Shown: positions 11,747-20,996, counted from the stretch's first letter. The stretch: DNA of 64,000 bases from Flavobacteriales bacterium (GCA_027491075.1 JAIXWX010000008.1:124001-188000), one strand, 5' to 3'. The notes: generated by a model not told the origin, from the sequence alone. Program-made: numbers and translations.

Positions 11747-12511
11747 TCAGATCACGAATTCGCGATCTTTTGCGTCCAGCACTTTGGTTTTTTTCTTGAG
11801 GGTTCTCAGTACAAGAAACATGACGAATGATGCTGCTAAACCCACCTGCCAAAAGGGGTGAATCGCTTCTTTCCAATTAATAAAACCAATATGGAATAGA
11901 TTCTTCATGAGGTCGATCAAGGCAAAAGAAAGAAAAATGGCGAAGAATCCATTGTATTCACGCTTGAGCACATTTCGCATACTAAAATGCCAACCAGCAG
12001 ATTGCCAGTTAGATAAAGAAGGCCAAAATGCAGGTGTTTTCTCTGCCCAGTTTAAATAAATCTGCCCAAATTTTTTTCTTAGGAAAAATTCCTCGGCAAA
12101 CATTATCCGCTCGTAGTAAATCCAGAATAGAAAGCAGCAAAGAATAGAGAACCACCAGTTTCCAACGTAGATAATAATTCCCAACCACATGAAGAAGTTG
12201 CCCAAATACAAAGGATGGCGCACGGTAGAGTAAATGCCTTTTGTGTTCAAGGTTTCAGCTACTTGGCCTTCTTTGGTATTTCTTCCACTGGTGCCCTTGG
12301 GCGTGTATCCGATGGTGATTCCTCGAATGATTTGACCTAATAAAGAGATGCCTAGACAGGCGACCGCCCATTGCAAGTCGAATAACTCCATGTGCTCATC
12401 TAATTCTAAAAAGATGACCAACGTTGCCATTACATATAAGGTAAGGGGAAGATAACTTCTCCAGCGGAATAACCAGTTTCCTGATTTGTCTAACTCTTCA
12501 ATGAGTGCCAT
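11747..12511 (-). CDS. Isoprenylcysteine carboxyl methyltransferase (ICMT/PEMT)-like membrane protein
   Basis: The 254-residue protein has about six hydrophobic segments. The family signature is GIYSTVRHPLYLGNFFMWLG (about residues 91-110), followed by a E-x-F-x-R-x-x-FG-x-x-Y-x-x-W block (EEFFLRKKFGQIYLNWAEKT) and a P-A-F-W-P motif. These form the SAM and substrate sites of ICMT-fold integral methyltransferases. Bacterial members methylate lipids, small molecules or unknown substrates; no substrate is indicated here. It has its own -7 box (TAGATTTG at 12543-12550) although it lies downstream of folE and the SDR gene on the same strand. Start ATG 12511. Confidence 0.8.
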   Translation of the reverse strand: MALIEELDKSGNWLFRWRSYLPLTLYVMATLVIFLELDEHMELFDLQWAVACLGISLLGQIIRGITIGYTPKGTSGRNTKEGQVAETLNTKGIYSTVRHPLYLGNFFMWLGIIIYVGNWWFSILCCFLFWIYYERIMFAEEFFLRKKFGQIYLNWAEKTPAFWPSLSNWQSAGWHFSMRNVLKREYNGFFAIFLSFALIDLMKNLFHIGFINWKEAIHPFWQVGLAASFVMFLVLRTLKKKTKVLDAKDREFVI

Positions 12512-12542
12512 AAATGTTAAATGATGGGCAGCAAAGAAAAGA

Positions 12543-12550
12543 CAAATCTA
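12543..12550 (-). promoter_or_regulatory. -7 promoter box of the ICMT-like gene
   Basis: TAGATTTG on the minus strand is an exact TAnnTTTG match, 31 bases before the start at 12511, within the 78-base gap after the SDR gene. Confidence 0.45.
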
Positions 12551-12589
12551 CGAATAAGGGTGTTTTTTCCTTTGAATCTAAAACGGTGA

Positions 12590-13288
12590 TTACAGGAGCT
12601 TCAAAGATGACATGCCTCCATCTACGTGTAATACTTGGCCTGAAATCCATGAGGATTGAGGGGTCAGTAAAAAAAGAACGGCAGAAGTCAAATCTTCTAC
12701 ACTGCCTACTTTATTTAGCGGATGCCTTTTGGCTGAAGCTTCTTTCTTTTCTGGGGAGGCAAGAAGTTTCTCAGCTAGCGGTGTATCTGTAAGGGAAGGT
12801 GCTATGCAGTTGACCCGAATGAAAGGAGCCCATTCCGCAGCAAGACTACGAGTTAATCCCTCCACAGCTCCTTTTGCCATTGAGATGGATGCGTGAAAGG
12901 GCATTCCTGTTTGAACGGCTACGGTGCTAAACAAGACCACAGAGGCTTCTTTTTCTTTCTTTAATAGCGGTAAAGTGGCTCTTAATACTTTCACAGCTCC
13001 TAGCGTATTCACTGTGAAGTCGCTGATTATCTCATCATTGCTGTATCGATGGAAGGGTTTTAACAAAATGGTACCAGGAGCATAAACGACACCGCTCAAT
13101 GATTCGAAAATCGACAAATTAGGATCTTCTCCTTCCGCATTCCATGCTTCAAAGCTCAACATGTCATGAGAGGGCAAATCTCTAGGGTTACGGGCAATTA
13201 CGTGCACCCGATGCCCTTCTTTTAGCAATCTTTCAACGACGCCTTTTCCGATTCCACTGCTACCTCCAGCTACTAAGTAGTTACCCAT
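12590..13288 (-). CDS. SDR-family protein without the catalytic tyrosine
   Basis: ATG 13288, one base after the folE stop, gives MGNYLVAGGSSGIGKGVVER, with the Rossmann glycine motif GGSSGIG at the N-terminus; the longer frame from 13339 would overlap folE and is unlikely. Length 232 aa. Further SDR blocks are VVYAPGTILLKP (the NNAG position), LFSTVAVQTGMPFHAS, TRSLAAEW and the C-terminal SWISGQVLHVDGGMSSL. In the catalytic YxxxK motif the lysine is present (SISMAK, about residue 152) but the tyrosine four residues before it is isoleucine. It may therefore bind NAD(P) without normal reductase activity. The coupling to folE suggests a link to pterin metabolism, which is inference. Confidence 0.85.
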   Translation of the reverse strand: MGNYLVAGGSSGIGKGVVERLLKEGHRVHVIARNPRDLPSHDMLSFEAWNAEGEDPNLSIFESLSGVVYAPGTILLKPFHRYSNDEIISDFTVNTLGAVKVLRATLPLLKKEKEASVVLFSTVAVQTGMPFHASISMAKGAVEGLTRSLAAEWAPFIRVNCIAPSLTDTPLAEKLLASPEKKEASAKRHPLNKVGSVEDLTSAVLFLLTPQSSWISGQVLHVDGGMSSLKLL

Positions 13289-13289
13289 A

Positions 13290-13961
13290 TCACATTCCAG
13301 TGTATTTAAGAAATTCAGCTCTAGTGGCTTCATCGCCAAATTTTCCGCCGTAGTAAGAAGTCACTGTTGAACTATTTACATCTTGAACTCCGCGGCTTGA
13401 AACACACAGATGAACTGCATCGATCAAAACGGCGATGTCTTCTGTTTGAAGAATGCTCTGCAGTTCATTAGCAATTTGCATGGTTAGTCTTTCTTGCACT
13501 TGTGGACGTTTAGCGAAATACTGAACGATTCTATTGAGCTTGGATAAACCGATTACTTGACCATTAGAAATGTATGCTATATGCGCCTTACCAATGATTG
13601 GTACAAAATGGTGTTCGCAATTGCTATAAAAAGTGATGTTTTTCTCCACAAGCATTTCATTGTATTGATACTTGTTTTCGAACAGCTTGACGGAGGGTTT
13701 ATTTGCAGGATTCAATCCGCTAAAAATTTCTTTTACGTACATTTTCGCCACGCGATGAGGTGTTCCATTGAGGCTGTCGTCGGTTAGGTCGAGGCCAAGA
13801 ATATTCATGATCTCCCTGAATTTCTCCTCAATAAGCTCCACTTTTTCCTCATCTGAAATAGAAAAAGCGTCTTCACGAAGCGGAGTCTCCACGGATGTCA
13901 TTACGTGTTGGTCGCCCATTTCTTCTATCTGAATGAGCAAAGTATCAGCATGTACAGACAT
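13290..13961 (-). CDS. folE: GTP cyclohydrolase I
   Basis: The 223-residue protein has the zinc ligands C115 and H118 in CEHHFVPIIGKAHIAY and C186 in HLCVSSRGVQD, plus GLSKLNRIVQYFAKRPQVQERLT, all diagnostic for type I GTP cyclohydrolase. It converts GTP to dihydroneopterin triphosphate, the first step to folate and tetrahydrobiopterin, as a cytosolic homodecamer. The first 35 residues are a variable extension. The SDR gene starts one base after its stop (TGA-T-ATG), indicating co-transcription and probably coupled translation. No clear promoter box is visible in the 109-base gap shared with the divergent protease cluster. Confidence 0.97.
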   Translation of the reverse strand: MSVHADTLLIQIEEMGDQHVMTSVETPLREDAFSISDEEKVELIEEKFREIMNILGLDLTDDSLNGTPHRVAKMYVKEIFSGLNPANKPSVKLFENKYQYNEMLVEKNITFYSNCEHHFVPIIGKAHIAYISNGQVIGLSKLNRIVQYFAKRPQVQERLTMQIANELQSILQTEDIAVLIDAVHLCVSSRGVQDVNSSTVTSYYGGKFGDEATRAEFLKYTGM

Positions 13962-14070
13962 TATTCGGTGTTTTAAATGAATATGAATAGGTCTAACAAG
14001 AATTAAAATAGTTTGTTCGTAATGAAGATTACTTGTTTTTGATTTAATTTCGGTCCCTTAAATAGAAATC

Positions 14071-15531
14071 ATGCGGATTAAAATTTTTCAATTAAAAACG
14101 GTCATCACTTTTGTCTTCATTCTTTCCTGTGTTATAGTGAATGCACAGCGCAACCGCCCGCGTTGCAATATTGAAGGGGCAGTAATGATGTACTCCCAAT
14201 ATGATACCGTTGTGCCAGATGAAACCTACAAAACCAGATCTTCCAGATATCTTTATGTAAAAGCCCCCGGTCATGTTCCGAAGTTTGAAATAATGGATGG
14301 GGAGTATTCCAATATATTAATGGAAGATATTACCATCAAACTAAATGAAGCGCCGAAACGGGTGGATAATTTAAACTTAGCGGTTTCTCAAGTTCGCATC
14401 GATATTGGTGATGGTGCAATGCTCTTGCGGTCCTTTAAAAAGTTAGGCGATATGCGTTCGAAGAAGGTGGATAAGTCTGATTACACTTCAGTAGAGCCAC
14501 TCACCGTAGAGTCGGCGTCTAACCTAGAGTCTGGCTTGTATAGCTTTCTCTTAGAACAGCAGTACATCGATTCAGTAATTCCCTTCTTCTACGATCGAAG
14601 CAATATGCTTGATTTGACCGTAGAAATTTCAAAGGCCAAAATTCACAGCCTTGTTACAGGTTTGTACTTTTCGCTTTCCTTGGAAGGTGTTTTTAAAGTC
14701 ACTGATTACTCCGGTAAGGAAATATTTACGCAGGCATTTAATAAAGAAGGAGAAATTCTGCCGGTTCGTTTCTATTTACAAAATAGTTATTACCTAAGCT
14801 CGTACGAGGTGTCGAATGGCAGCAAAGGTGCATTTCTGTGGAATCACACTCTAGAGCGAGCTTTTCTCGATATGTATTCAAGTAGTGAATTCTTGTCGTT
14901 TATTGAGAATAGAAAGAATGCTTTTCAAGAGAAAGATCGCCTTCCAATAGTTCGTGTAAGTAAGCCATTAAAGTCTGCTACAAATGCCTCTGATGCTTTG
15001 AAATCGATAGTCACCGTAGAAGGAGAAAAGGGACATGGAAGCGGATGTGTTATCAGTGATGATGGTTATATAGTAACTAACTATCACGTACTTGGAGGAA
15101 ATCCAGATAGCTTGCATGTAGTTAGTCACGATGGAAAAAAGTTTAAAGTGAAGGTAGAGCGTGTTGATGAAATTTTTGATTTGGCACTTTTAAAAATAGA
15201 AGAAACAAGTTCCTTAAAAGGAGTTTCACTAACAGAGTCACCTTCTCCGAAATTGGGTGATTTCGCATATGTGATCGGTACTCCAGCCGATACATTCTTG
15301 GGCCAAACGGTCACTCGAGGAATTTTTAGTGCAATCCGTGATGTGGACGGAAAGAGAATATATCAAACAGATGCAGTAGTCAATCCAGGCAATAGCGGCG
15401 GTGGTTTGTTCAATGCAAACTTTAACTTGGTGGGAATTGTCGCTTCTAAAGGAATTGGAAATGTGGTAGAAGGCCTAGGTTTTGCTATTCCAACAAACTA
15501 TGTGTTTCAAAGACTAAGAATTACATATTAA
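14071..15531 (+). CDS. Exported trypsin-like (S1C, HtrA-fold) protease, first of three paralogues
   Basis: The 486-residue protein has a signal peptide (about 1-26, ending VIVNAQ). An N-terminal region contains a conserved module at about 150-275 (LYSFLLEQQYIDSVIPFF ... DYSGKEIF) that recurs in the next two genes. The C-terminal trypsin-like domain (about 305-486) begins GHGSGCVISDDGYIVTNYHV and has an intact triad: H339, D370 in FDLALLKIE and S442 in NPGNSGGG. There is no PDZ domain. It is probably a periplasmic protease. The next gene starts 2 bases after its stop, so the three paralogues form an operon. A weak box (TAATTTCG) lies about 20 bases before the ATG. Substrate and regulation are unknown. 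Confidence 0.85.
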   Translation: MRIKIFQLKTVITFVFILSCVIVNAQRNRPRCNIEGAVMMYSQYDTVVPDETYKTRSSRYLYVKAPGHVPKFEIMDGEYSNILMEDITIKLNEAPKRVDNLNLAVSQVRIDIGDGAMLLRSFKKLGDMRSKKVDKSDYTSVEPLTVESASNLESGLYSFLLEQQYIDSVIPFFYDRSNMLDLTVEISKAKIHSLVTGLYFSLSLEGVFKVTDYSGKEIFTQAFNKEGEILPVRFYLQNSYYLSSYEVSNGSKGAFLWNHTLERAFLDMYSSSEFLSFIENRKNAFQEKDRLPIVRVSKPLKSATNASDALKSIVTVEGEKGHGSGCVISDDGYIVTNYHVLGGNPDSLHVVSHDGKKFKVKVERVDEIFDLALLKIEETSSLKGVSLTESPSPKLGDFAYVIGTPADTFLGQTVTRGIFSAIRDVDGKRIYQTDAVVNPGNSGGGLFNANFNLVGIVASKGIGNVVEGLGFAIPTNYVFQRLRITY

Positions 15532-15533
15532 GC

Positions 15534-17087
15534 ATGAAAACTATTTCAATTATATCAAAATTATTTCTCGTTGTTTTGGTCTTCTCTCTTTCGAGTTGCT
15601 CGATCTTTTTTCAGCAAATGAATATCACTGCTAAATGCAAAGATGAGAAAGCTGGAGTTGCAGTAAATGGCATATACACTGACGATGAGGGAAAGATTAA
15701 AATTCTTCGACGTTCACCACTTGCTATTACGGCGTATCGTTATGGTCATCGTTCGAGTAGTACGTATTACGCTCCGAAAAAATTCAACTTTGGAGTTCCA
15801 CTTACTGCCGCTACTACAATTGGTTTCGGAGCAGCGTTGGGTGATGCATCATCGATGATTGCCGCAGCGGGAATATTTACCACATTGGACTTGGCAATGG
15901 GTATAAAACGCCAAGCAAGAAAATTTGAAATCCCGGCTCCGGTGAAGTTACCTGAAAATACGGATAAGTATTTTGCAGTCTACGCTAGCGACAAATTGCG
16001 TAACGTCAAGCCGAGCAAAATGTTTTTTTCTACGGTTCCAAAGAAAAAATTCATCTCGAAGTTTGACGATAACAGAAGTAAATATATCTCAGGAGAGGGT
16101 GAGAGTTCTGATGAATGGAACTTGGAAGAATGGTTTGATACGAAGTTGGAAGTGATGGGGTATCAAGAAGATCGTCCTTATGTGCTACCGCCTTATGAGA
16201 AAACGCTTCAAATAAATCTAAAGGTGGATGAAGTAGTAAATGTAAATAATGCGAGAGGCCACATTTTCTCTGAACTGGATATGACCTTCATTGCAGAAGA
16301 TTTCTTCGGTAATGAGCTGTTGACCTATAAGAAGAAAGTACGTTCTCAAGTGTTTATGAGTTCATATTATGGGCTGGATTACGATGAGAGTATTTTTGAT
16401 GCTATCCTAGCAGGTCTGATGGAGTTTGTCTCGTCATCGGAGTTTGCCTCATTAAAGCAAAGTGTATTGGCTCGATATGAAATAGCACACAAAGATGATA
16501 GTGAGGTTGTTTTGGCGAATGATAAAAATGCTAAGCGAAATGCGGTGAATGCTGCCGATGCTCAAGTAACCATTAAAAGAGATGGATATCACGGCAGTGG
16601 GTGTGTCATTTCAAGCGACGGTTATATTCTAACCAGTGGACGTGTTGTAAAAAGAGAGGAAAGTAATTCGGTTATCTTTAGTAATGGAAAAACGAAGAAA
16701 GCGGATATCATCAAGATCAACCCGCTGCTCAATATTGCTTTATTGAAAGTAGATACCGTGGGTGTGGGCTACTTGCCTATCGCTAAGAATAGAAGTTACA
16801 AAGTAGGTGATGATGTTATTGCTTACGGTACACCCGTTGATGAAGCATTGTCGCAAACAAGGACTAAAGGAATTGTTAGTGCTGAAAGAAGAGAGAATGG
16901 AGTAAATTTTATTCAGAGTGATGTCAAGATCAGTCAGGGTGGAAACGGAAGTCCTATTATCAATACAAATGGAGATCTAATAGGTGTAGTGAATGACAAA
17001 TACCTCGCTGGCGGTTTGAACGGACTCACGTTTGCCGTTAGCAGCGAAGACATCGTGAGATTGCTAAATCTTAAATTTAAAGACTAA
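15534..17087 (+). CDS. Lipoprotein pseudoprotease: trypsin-like domain with all three catalytic residues replaced
   Basis: The 517-residue protein has a lipoprotein signal (LFLVVLVFSLSSC, lipid Cys 22). Residues about 37-75 look like a small PEGA-type beta domain (GVAVNGIYTDDEGKIKI), followed by a Gly/Ala-rich hydrophobic stretch (88-125). The module shared with its neighbours lies at about 197-310, and a trypsin-like domain at about 340-517 keeps the fold signatures GYHGSGCVISSDGYILT and GDLIGVV. At the triad positions it has R370 for His, N400 for Asp and N471 for Ser, so it should be catalytically dead. It sits between two paralogues with intact triads, 2 and 6 bases away. A regulatory, anchoring or substrate-holding role is inferred. 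Confidence 0.83.
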   Translation: MKTISIISKLFLVVLVFSLSSCSIFFQQMNITAKCKDEKAGVAVNGIYTDDEGKIKILRRSPLAITAYRYGHRSSSTYYAPKKFNFGVPLTAATTIGFGAALGDASSMIAAAGIFTTLDLAMGIKRQARKFEIPAPVKLPENTDKYFAVYASDKLRNVKPSKMFFSTVPKKKFISKFDDNRSKYISGEGESSDEWNLEEWFDTKLEVMGYQEDRPYVLPPYEKTLQINLKVDEVVNVNNARGHIFSELDMTFIAEDFFGNELLTYKKKVRSQVFMSSYYGLDYDESIFDAILAGLMEFVSSSEFASLKQSVLARYEIAHKDDSEVVLANDKNAKRNAVNAADAQVTIKRDGYHGSGCVISSDGYILTSGRVVKREESNSVIFSNGKTKKADIIKINPLLNIALLKVDTVGVGYLPIAKNRSYKVGDDVIAYGTPVDEALSQTRTKGIVSAERRENGVNFIQSDVKISQGGNGSPIINTNGDLIGVVNDKYLAGGLNGLTFAVSSEDIVRLLNLKFKD

Positions 17088-17093
17088 AGACAC

Positions 17094-18380
17094 ATGAAAG
17101 TTTCATTATATCCCAGTGTTTTTTGTATGGTGTGTTTCATTCTTGTTACGCACTCCATTGGATACGCTCAGAATGCTCCTGAGAAAAGAAAGAACAACGA
17201 AAAGTATGTGACCGCTGATGCGATCTTCTTTAACCTGCACGAAGGAGATATCACTGAAACGTACTACAAATCGGAGACTTTGCGTAAAAAAGATCGTTCC
17301 TCAAAGTCTACCAAAAACGACGAAGATATCATTCAACAAAGCGATGGCATTGCTTCTTATTTGCAAGAGTTGCTTTTTGAATTGGAGTATATCGATACTA
17401 CGGGTCGTTTTTTTCCTGATTATAAAAATTCTCTTCATTTGACAATGGCTGTTGAAGAGCTGCACTTCAGGCACATCAAGCCTTCTCGCAAGAGTCCTAT
17501 TTTAAGAACATATGTAGAGATGGTGGCCGATTTTAGCTTGAATTCGTACTATGGGAAAGAACTTTATAAGAATCAACTTGCGAAAGAAGTAGTCATAGAA
17601 ACGAACAAGGAGACCACGTGGCGAGATCAAATGCGGTCTTTGATCAAGGAACTTCTTTACGAGTTTATGCTAGATAATAATGTTCAATCAAGAACAGAAT
17701 CTTCAGAATACTTTGATAAGGAGAGCGGTCAAGACAATACTGTTATCAGATTGAGTACTTCAAACACCAAAGGACAAATGCAGGAGTGGAGGGAAGCAGT
17801 AGTCACAGTGCTCACTAAGGATGGACACGGCAGTGGATGCGTTATTTCCCAAGATGGATATATGGTGACCAACTACCACGTGGTGCAGCAAGAACCTACA
17901 GTGCGAGTGAAGCTTCACGATGGTCGCGTGTTTGATGGAACCGTTTTACGCAAAGCGCCAGAAAGTGATTTGGCATTGATTAAGTTGGAGGCAAAAGGAC
18001 TTTCTTTTGTGACTCCGGGTATTACCAAGAGTGAATTAGGTCTTGAAGTATACACCATCGGTACGCCTGGAGATACCCTGTTGACACAAACCGTGAGCAA
18101 GGGAATTATCAGCAGTAGAAGATCCTTAGATGATTCGGAATATCTGCAGACGGATGCTTTGATCAATCCTGGAAATAGCGGTGGAGCCTTACTCAGTACC
18201 AACGGAGATTTGGTTGGAGTAGTTAGCGCCAAGTACCATGGTTATGGCATTGAAGGCATAGGATTCGCCGTTCCTTCAGAGAAAATCACAGAGTATTTGA
18301 ATGTAGTTTTCGAGAAGCCTGCTCCATTGACACCTCCTCCGAGTAAAGCCGATCCTAAGCCAAAGAAAAAAGGGAAATAA
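17094..18380 (+). CDS. Exported trypsin-like (S1C, HtrA-fold) protease, third of three paralogues
   Basis: The 428-residue protein has a signal peptide ending GYAQ near residue 26. The shared module lies at about 85-195 (IASYLQELLFELEYIDTT ... SYYGKELY), and the trypsin-like domain at about 230-405 has an intact triad: H262 in TNYHVV, D292 in SDLALIKLE and S362 in NPGNSGGA. The C-terminal 25 residues are a Pro/Lys-rich tail (PLTPPPSKADPKPKKKGK). There is no PDZ domain. It is the closest sequence match to the first gene of the trio in its protease half. Ordinary bacterial HtrA proteins have one or two PDZ domains for regulation; here the N-terminal module may take that place, which is inference. 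Confidence 0.85.
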   Translation: MKVSLYPSVFCMVCFILVTHSIGYAQNAPEKRKNNEKYVTADAIFFNLHEGDITETYYKSETLRKKDRSSKSTKNDEDIIQQSDGIASYLQELLFELEYIDTTGRFFPDYKNSLHLTMAVEELHFRHIKPSRKSPILRTYVEMVADFSLNSYYGKELYKNQLAKEVVIETNKETTWRDQMRSLIKELLYEFMLDNNVQSRTESSEYFDKESGQDNTVIRLSTSNTKGQMQEWREAVVTVLTKDGHGSGCVISQDGYMVTNYHVVQQEPTVRVKLHDGRVFDGTVLRKAPESDLALIKLEAKGLSFVTPGITKSELGLEVYTIGTPGDTLLTQTVSKGIISSRRSLDDSEYLQTDALINPGNSGGALLSTNGDLVGVVSAKYHGYGIEGIGFAVPSEKITEYLNVVFEKPAPLTPPPSKADPKPKKKGK

Positions 18381-18424
18381 TAGAATTTTACCTATTATTG
18401 CCACAACCAAAACCAAAATCAATT

Positions 18425-19855
18425 ATGTCAATTTGGAGGAAGAAGCCAATTGCTGCCTATCAGGCGGAGGCAACAAAGAGTGATTTAAAAAGAATACTTA
18501 GTAGATGGGGACTTACATCCCTTGGAATTGGAGCCATTATAGGCGGAGGTATTTTCACCCTTACTGGTATTGCCGCACACGATCATGCTGGGCCAGCCTT
18601 GGCTTTGGCTTTTGTGATTGCTGGTGTAGGCTGTTTGTTCGCCTCTCTGTGCTATGCGGAGTTCGCCTCAGTACTACCCGTTGAAGGTTCTGCTTATGCT
18701 TATGCCTATGGAACCATTGGCGAATTGTTTGCGTGGTTCATAGGTTGGAATTTGATCTTGGAATACATGATGGGAGCCACTACTGTCGCTGTCGCATGGA
18801 GCGGATATTTTAACAAGCTTCTTCATCTCTTTGGAATACACCTTCCAGATAATTTAGTGAATGATCCCGTCACGCATGGCGGAGCAGCATTTAACCTTCC
18901 TGCGTTCTTAATTACATGGGTTATTACTGCTATTCTCGTAAAGGGAATTAAAGAAGCCGCAAGTACCAATAACATCATCGTGGTATTGAAAGTAGCAGTT
19001 GTTCTGTTCGTCATCATCGCTGGAGCATTCTACGTTGATCCTGCAAATTGGCAACCCTTTATTCCTGCAGAAGTGATGGGTGAAGATGGACACCTGCATT
19101 TTGGAGTTGGAGGGGTGCTAACCGCTGCCACCATTGTGTTCTTTGCGTATATCGGTTTTGATGCGGTATCAACGCAAGCAGGTGAAGCCATCAATCCTAA
19201 GAAAGACGTGCCGTTTGCTATCATTGCTTCTTTAATAATATGTACTTTACTTTATGTAGCCGTTTCGTTGGTACTAACCGGTATGGTACGTTACGATGCA
19301 CTTGACTTGAAAGCTCCTGTGGCTAGCGCATTTAGTGGTGCTGGTATCACTTGGGCCGTATACTTAATCACTATTGCAGCAACAGCAGGATTGATGTCCG
19401 TTATGCTCGTGATGATGCTCGGACAAACTAGAATCTTCTTGGGTATGGCAAAAGACGGTTTATTGCCAAAGAGCATATTTGGAAAACTTCACGCTACGTA
19501 CAAAACTCCATATAGAAGTACCATTATTGTTGGAGGAATTATCTCCTTGGTAGCCGCGTTGACTCCTATCGACAGAGTATCTGAAATGTGTTCCATGGGT
19601 ACACTCTTGGCTTTCTCTATGGTGTGTTTGGCGGTATTAATTCTAAGAATTAAAGAACCCAATTTAGAGCGCCCGTACAGAACGCCTTTCATCTATTTTG
19701 TGGCACCGGCTGGAGTTCTCTTCAATATCTTTTTGATGACCCAAGTTAGAGTGCACACTTGGTACACGTTCATTATTTGGGGTGTATTAGGGGTCATTGT
19801 TTATTTCGCCTACAGCAGATACCATTCTAATTTGCATCCAAAGTCAGAGAAGTAA
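18425..19855 (+). CDS. APC-superfamily amino acid permease (CAT type)
   Basis: ATG 18425 gives MSIWRKKPIAAYQ and 476 residues; a TTG 27 bases upstream would add a proline-rich extension and is less likely. The consensus helix-1 motif GIGAIIGGGIFTLTG and about 12 transmembrane segments mark the cationic-amino-acid-transporter (CAT, APC) group. The conserved cytoplasmic segment with FAYIGFDAVSTQAGEAINPKKDVP in helix 6 and the loop GQTRIFLGMAKDGLLPK are diagnostic. It should be an inner-membrane amino acid/proton symporter or exchanger; specificity cannot be read. hemF starts one base after its stop, so they are likely co-transcribed although unrelated in function. Confidence 0.92.
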   Translation: MSIWRKKPIAAYQAEATKSDLKRILSRWGLTSLGIGAIIGGGIFTLTGIAAHDHAGPALALAFVIAGVGCLFASLCYAEFASVLPVEGSAYAYAYGTIGELFAWFIGWNLILEYMMGATTVAVAWSGYFNKLLHLFGIHLPDNLVNDPVTHGGAAFNLPAFLITWVITAILVKGIKEAASTNNIIVVLKVAVVLFVIIAGAFYVDPANWQPFIPAEVMGEDGHLHFGVGGVLTAATIVFFAYIGFDAVSTQAGEAINPKKDVPFAIIASLIICTLLYVAVSLVLTGMVRYDALDLKAPVASAFSGAGITWAVYLITIAATAGLMSVMLVMMLGQTRIFLGMAKDGLLPKSIFGKLHATYKTPYRSTIIVGGIISLVAALTPIDRVSEMCSMGTLLAFSMVCLAVLILRIKEPNLERPYRTPFIYFVAPAGVLFNIFLMTQVRVHTWYTFIIWGVLGVIVYFAYSRYHSNLHPKSEK

Positions 19856-19856
19856 A

Positions 19857-20744
19857 ATGATTCGAGAGGAGGTGGTAGCGTTTCTTCATTGGTTGCAAGA
19901 TTCCATCTGCAGCGGATTAGAGGAAGAGGATGGAACATCAAGATTTGTAGAAGATCAATGGAATCATTCCGGTGGCGGAGGAGGGCGGAGCCGCGTGATG
20001 ACTCATGGAAATGTATTTGAGAAAGGCGGAGTAAATTTTAGTGCTGTAGAAGGACAGCTTCCCGACTTTATAAAAGGGCGTGTGAATCCCGAGGCCAAGA
20101 GCTTTTTCGCGACCGGCGTATCCTTGGTGATTCATCCCTTTAATCCAATGGTTCCGATTGTACACATGAACGTACGTTATTTTGAAACCGATAAAGGAGA
20201 TTCTTGGTTTGGCGGAGGCATAGATCTAACTCCCATCTATATAGACGAGGAACAAGCGCGGTATTTTCATTCCGTATTGAAAGAAGTGTGCGATGGACAT
20301 GACGCCTCTTGGTATGAGCAATTCAGAGACTGGGCCGATCGGTATTTTTACATTCCTCATCGTCAGGAGACCCGCGGTATCGGGGGGATTTTTTACGATT
20401 ACCTACAGCCTGGAGAAAAGAGTGCTGAAGAATTGTTTCAATTCATGCAAGATGTTGGAAATGCGTTTTTGAAAGCCTATCGACCTATTGTGAATGCCAA
20501 TAAAGGGTTGTCATTTACAGAAGAGAACAAAGAGTGGCAGATGTTGAGGAGAGGTCGTTATGTAGAGTTTAATCTCGTTTATGATCGTGGTACCAAGTTC
20601 GGGTTAGAGACAGGAGGTCGTACTGAGAGCATTCTCATGAGTTTGCCCGAGCGAGCAGGCTGGGTGTATAATTTTCAGCCCAAAGAAAACAGCCCCGAAC
20701 AAAAAACCCAATCCCTATTAAGACAAGGGGTGAGGTGGGGGTGA
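19857..20744 (+). CDS. hemF: Oxygen-dependent coproporphyrinogen III oxidase
   Basis: ATG 19857 gives a 295-residue protein; the open frame before it lies inside the permease gene. Family blocks are GGGGGRSRVMTHGNVFEKGGVNFS, MNVRYFET, WFGGGIDLTP, RHQETRGIGGIFYDYL and the C-terminal GRYVEFNLVYDRGTKFGLETGGRTESILMSLP, all diagnostic for HemF. The soluble homodimer decarboxylates two propionates of coproporphyrinogen III to give protoporphyrinogen IX using O2, so the organism can make heme aerobically. The start overlaps no neighbour, and the one-base spacing to the permease gene suggests they share a transcript. About 290 bases without a gene follow. Confidence 0.97.
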   Translation: MIREEVVAFLHWLQDSICSGLEEEDGTSRFVEDQWNHSGGGGGRSRVMTHGNVFEKGGVNFSAVEGQLPDFIKGRVNPEAKSFFATGVSLVIHPFNPMVPIVHMNVRYFETDKGDSWFGGGIDLTPIYIDEEQARYFHSVLKEVCDGHDASWYEQFRDWADRYFYIPHRQETRGIGGIFYDYLQPGEKSAEELFQFMQDVGNAFLKAYRPIVNANKGLSFTEENKEWQMLRRGRYVEFNLVYDRGTKFGLETGGRTESILMSLPERAGWVYNFQPKENSPEQKTQSLLRQGVRWG

Positions 20745-20996
20745 GGATTTATCTAAGGGACCTATTCGGCATTTTTACATTGGTAAACTAGTTACCTATC
20801 ATGAGGATTAGGGACTCATTTTGAGTGCCATTGGTTTTTATCTTTAAAACTGAGGGGATTCTAATACACAGGATGCATCGTTATTCTAAAATTTATCAGT
20901 TTAGAAAGAGGATAGATTTCGATTCAAAAACTCTGTTCAAAAATGTTCTTACATCGGTTTAAATTAATTGGGCACTTGTATTGTTTAGCCTGCTTT
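20745..20996. other. AT-rich non-coding stretch at the left edge of the restriction-modification locus
   Basis: No open frame, RNA gene or strong hairpin was found. The composition shifts from the host-like hemF gene to a more AT-rich sequence, which marks the probable left boundary of the acquired segment. No direct repeat shared with the right side (24458-24545) was seen. Confidence 0.4.
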
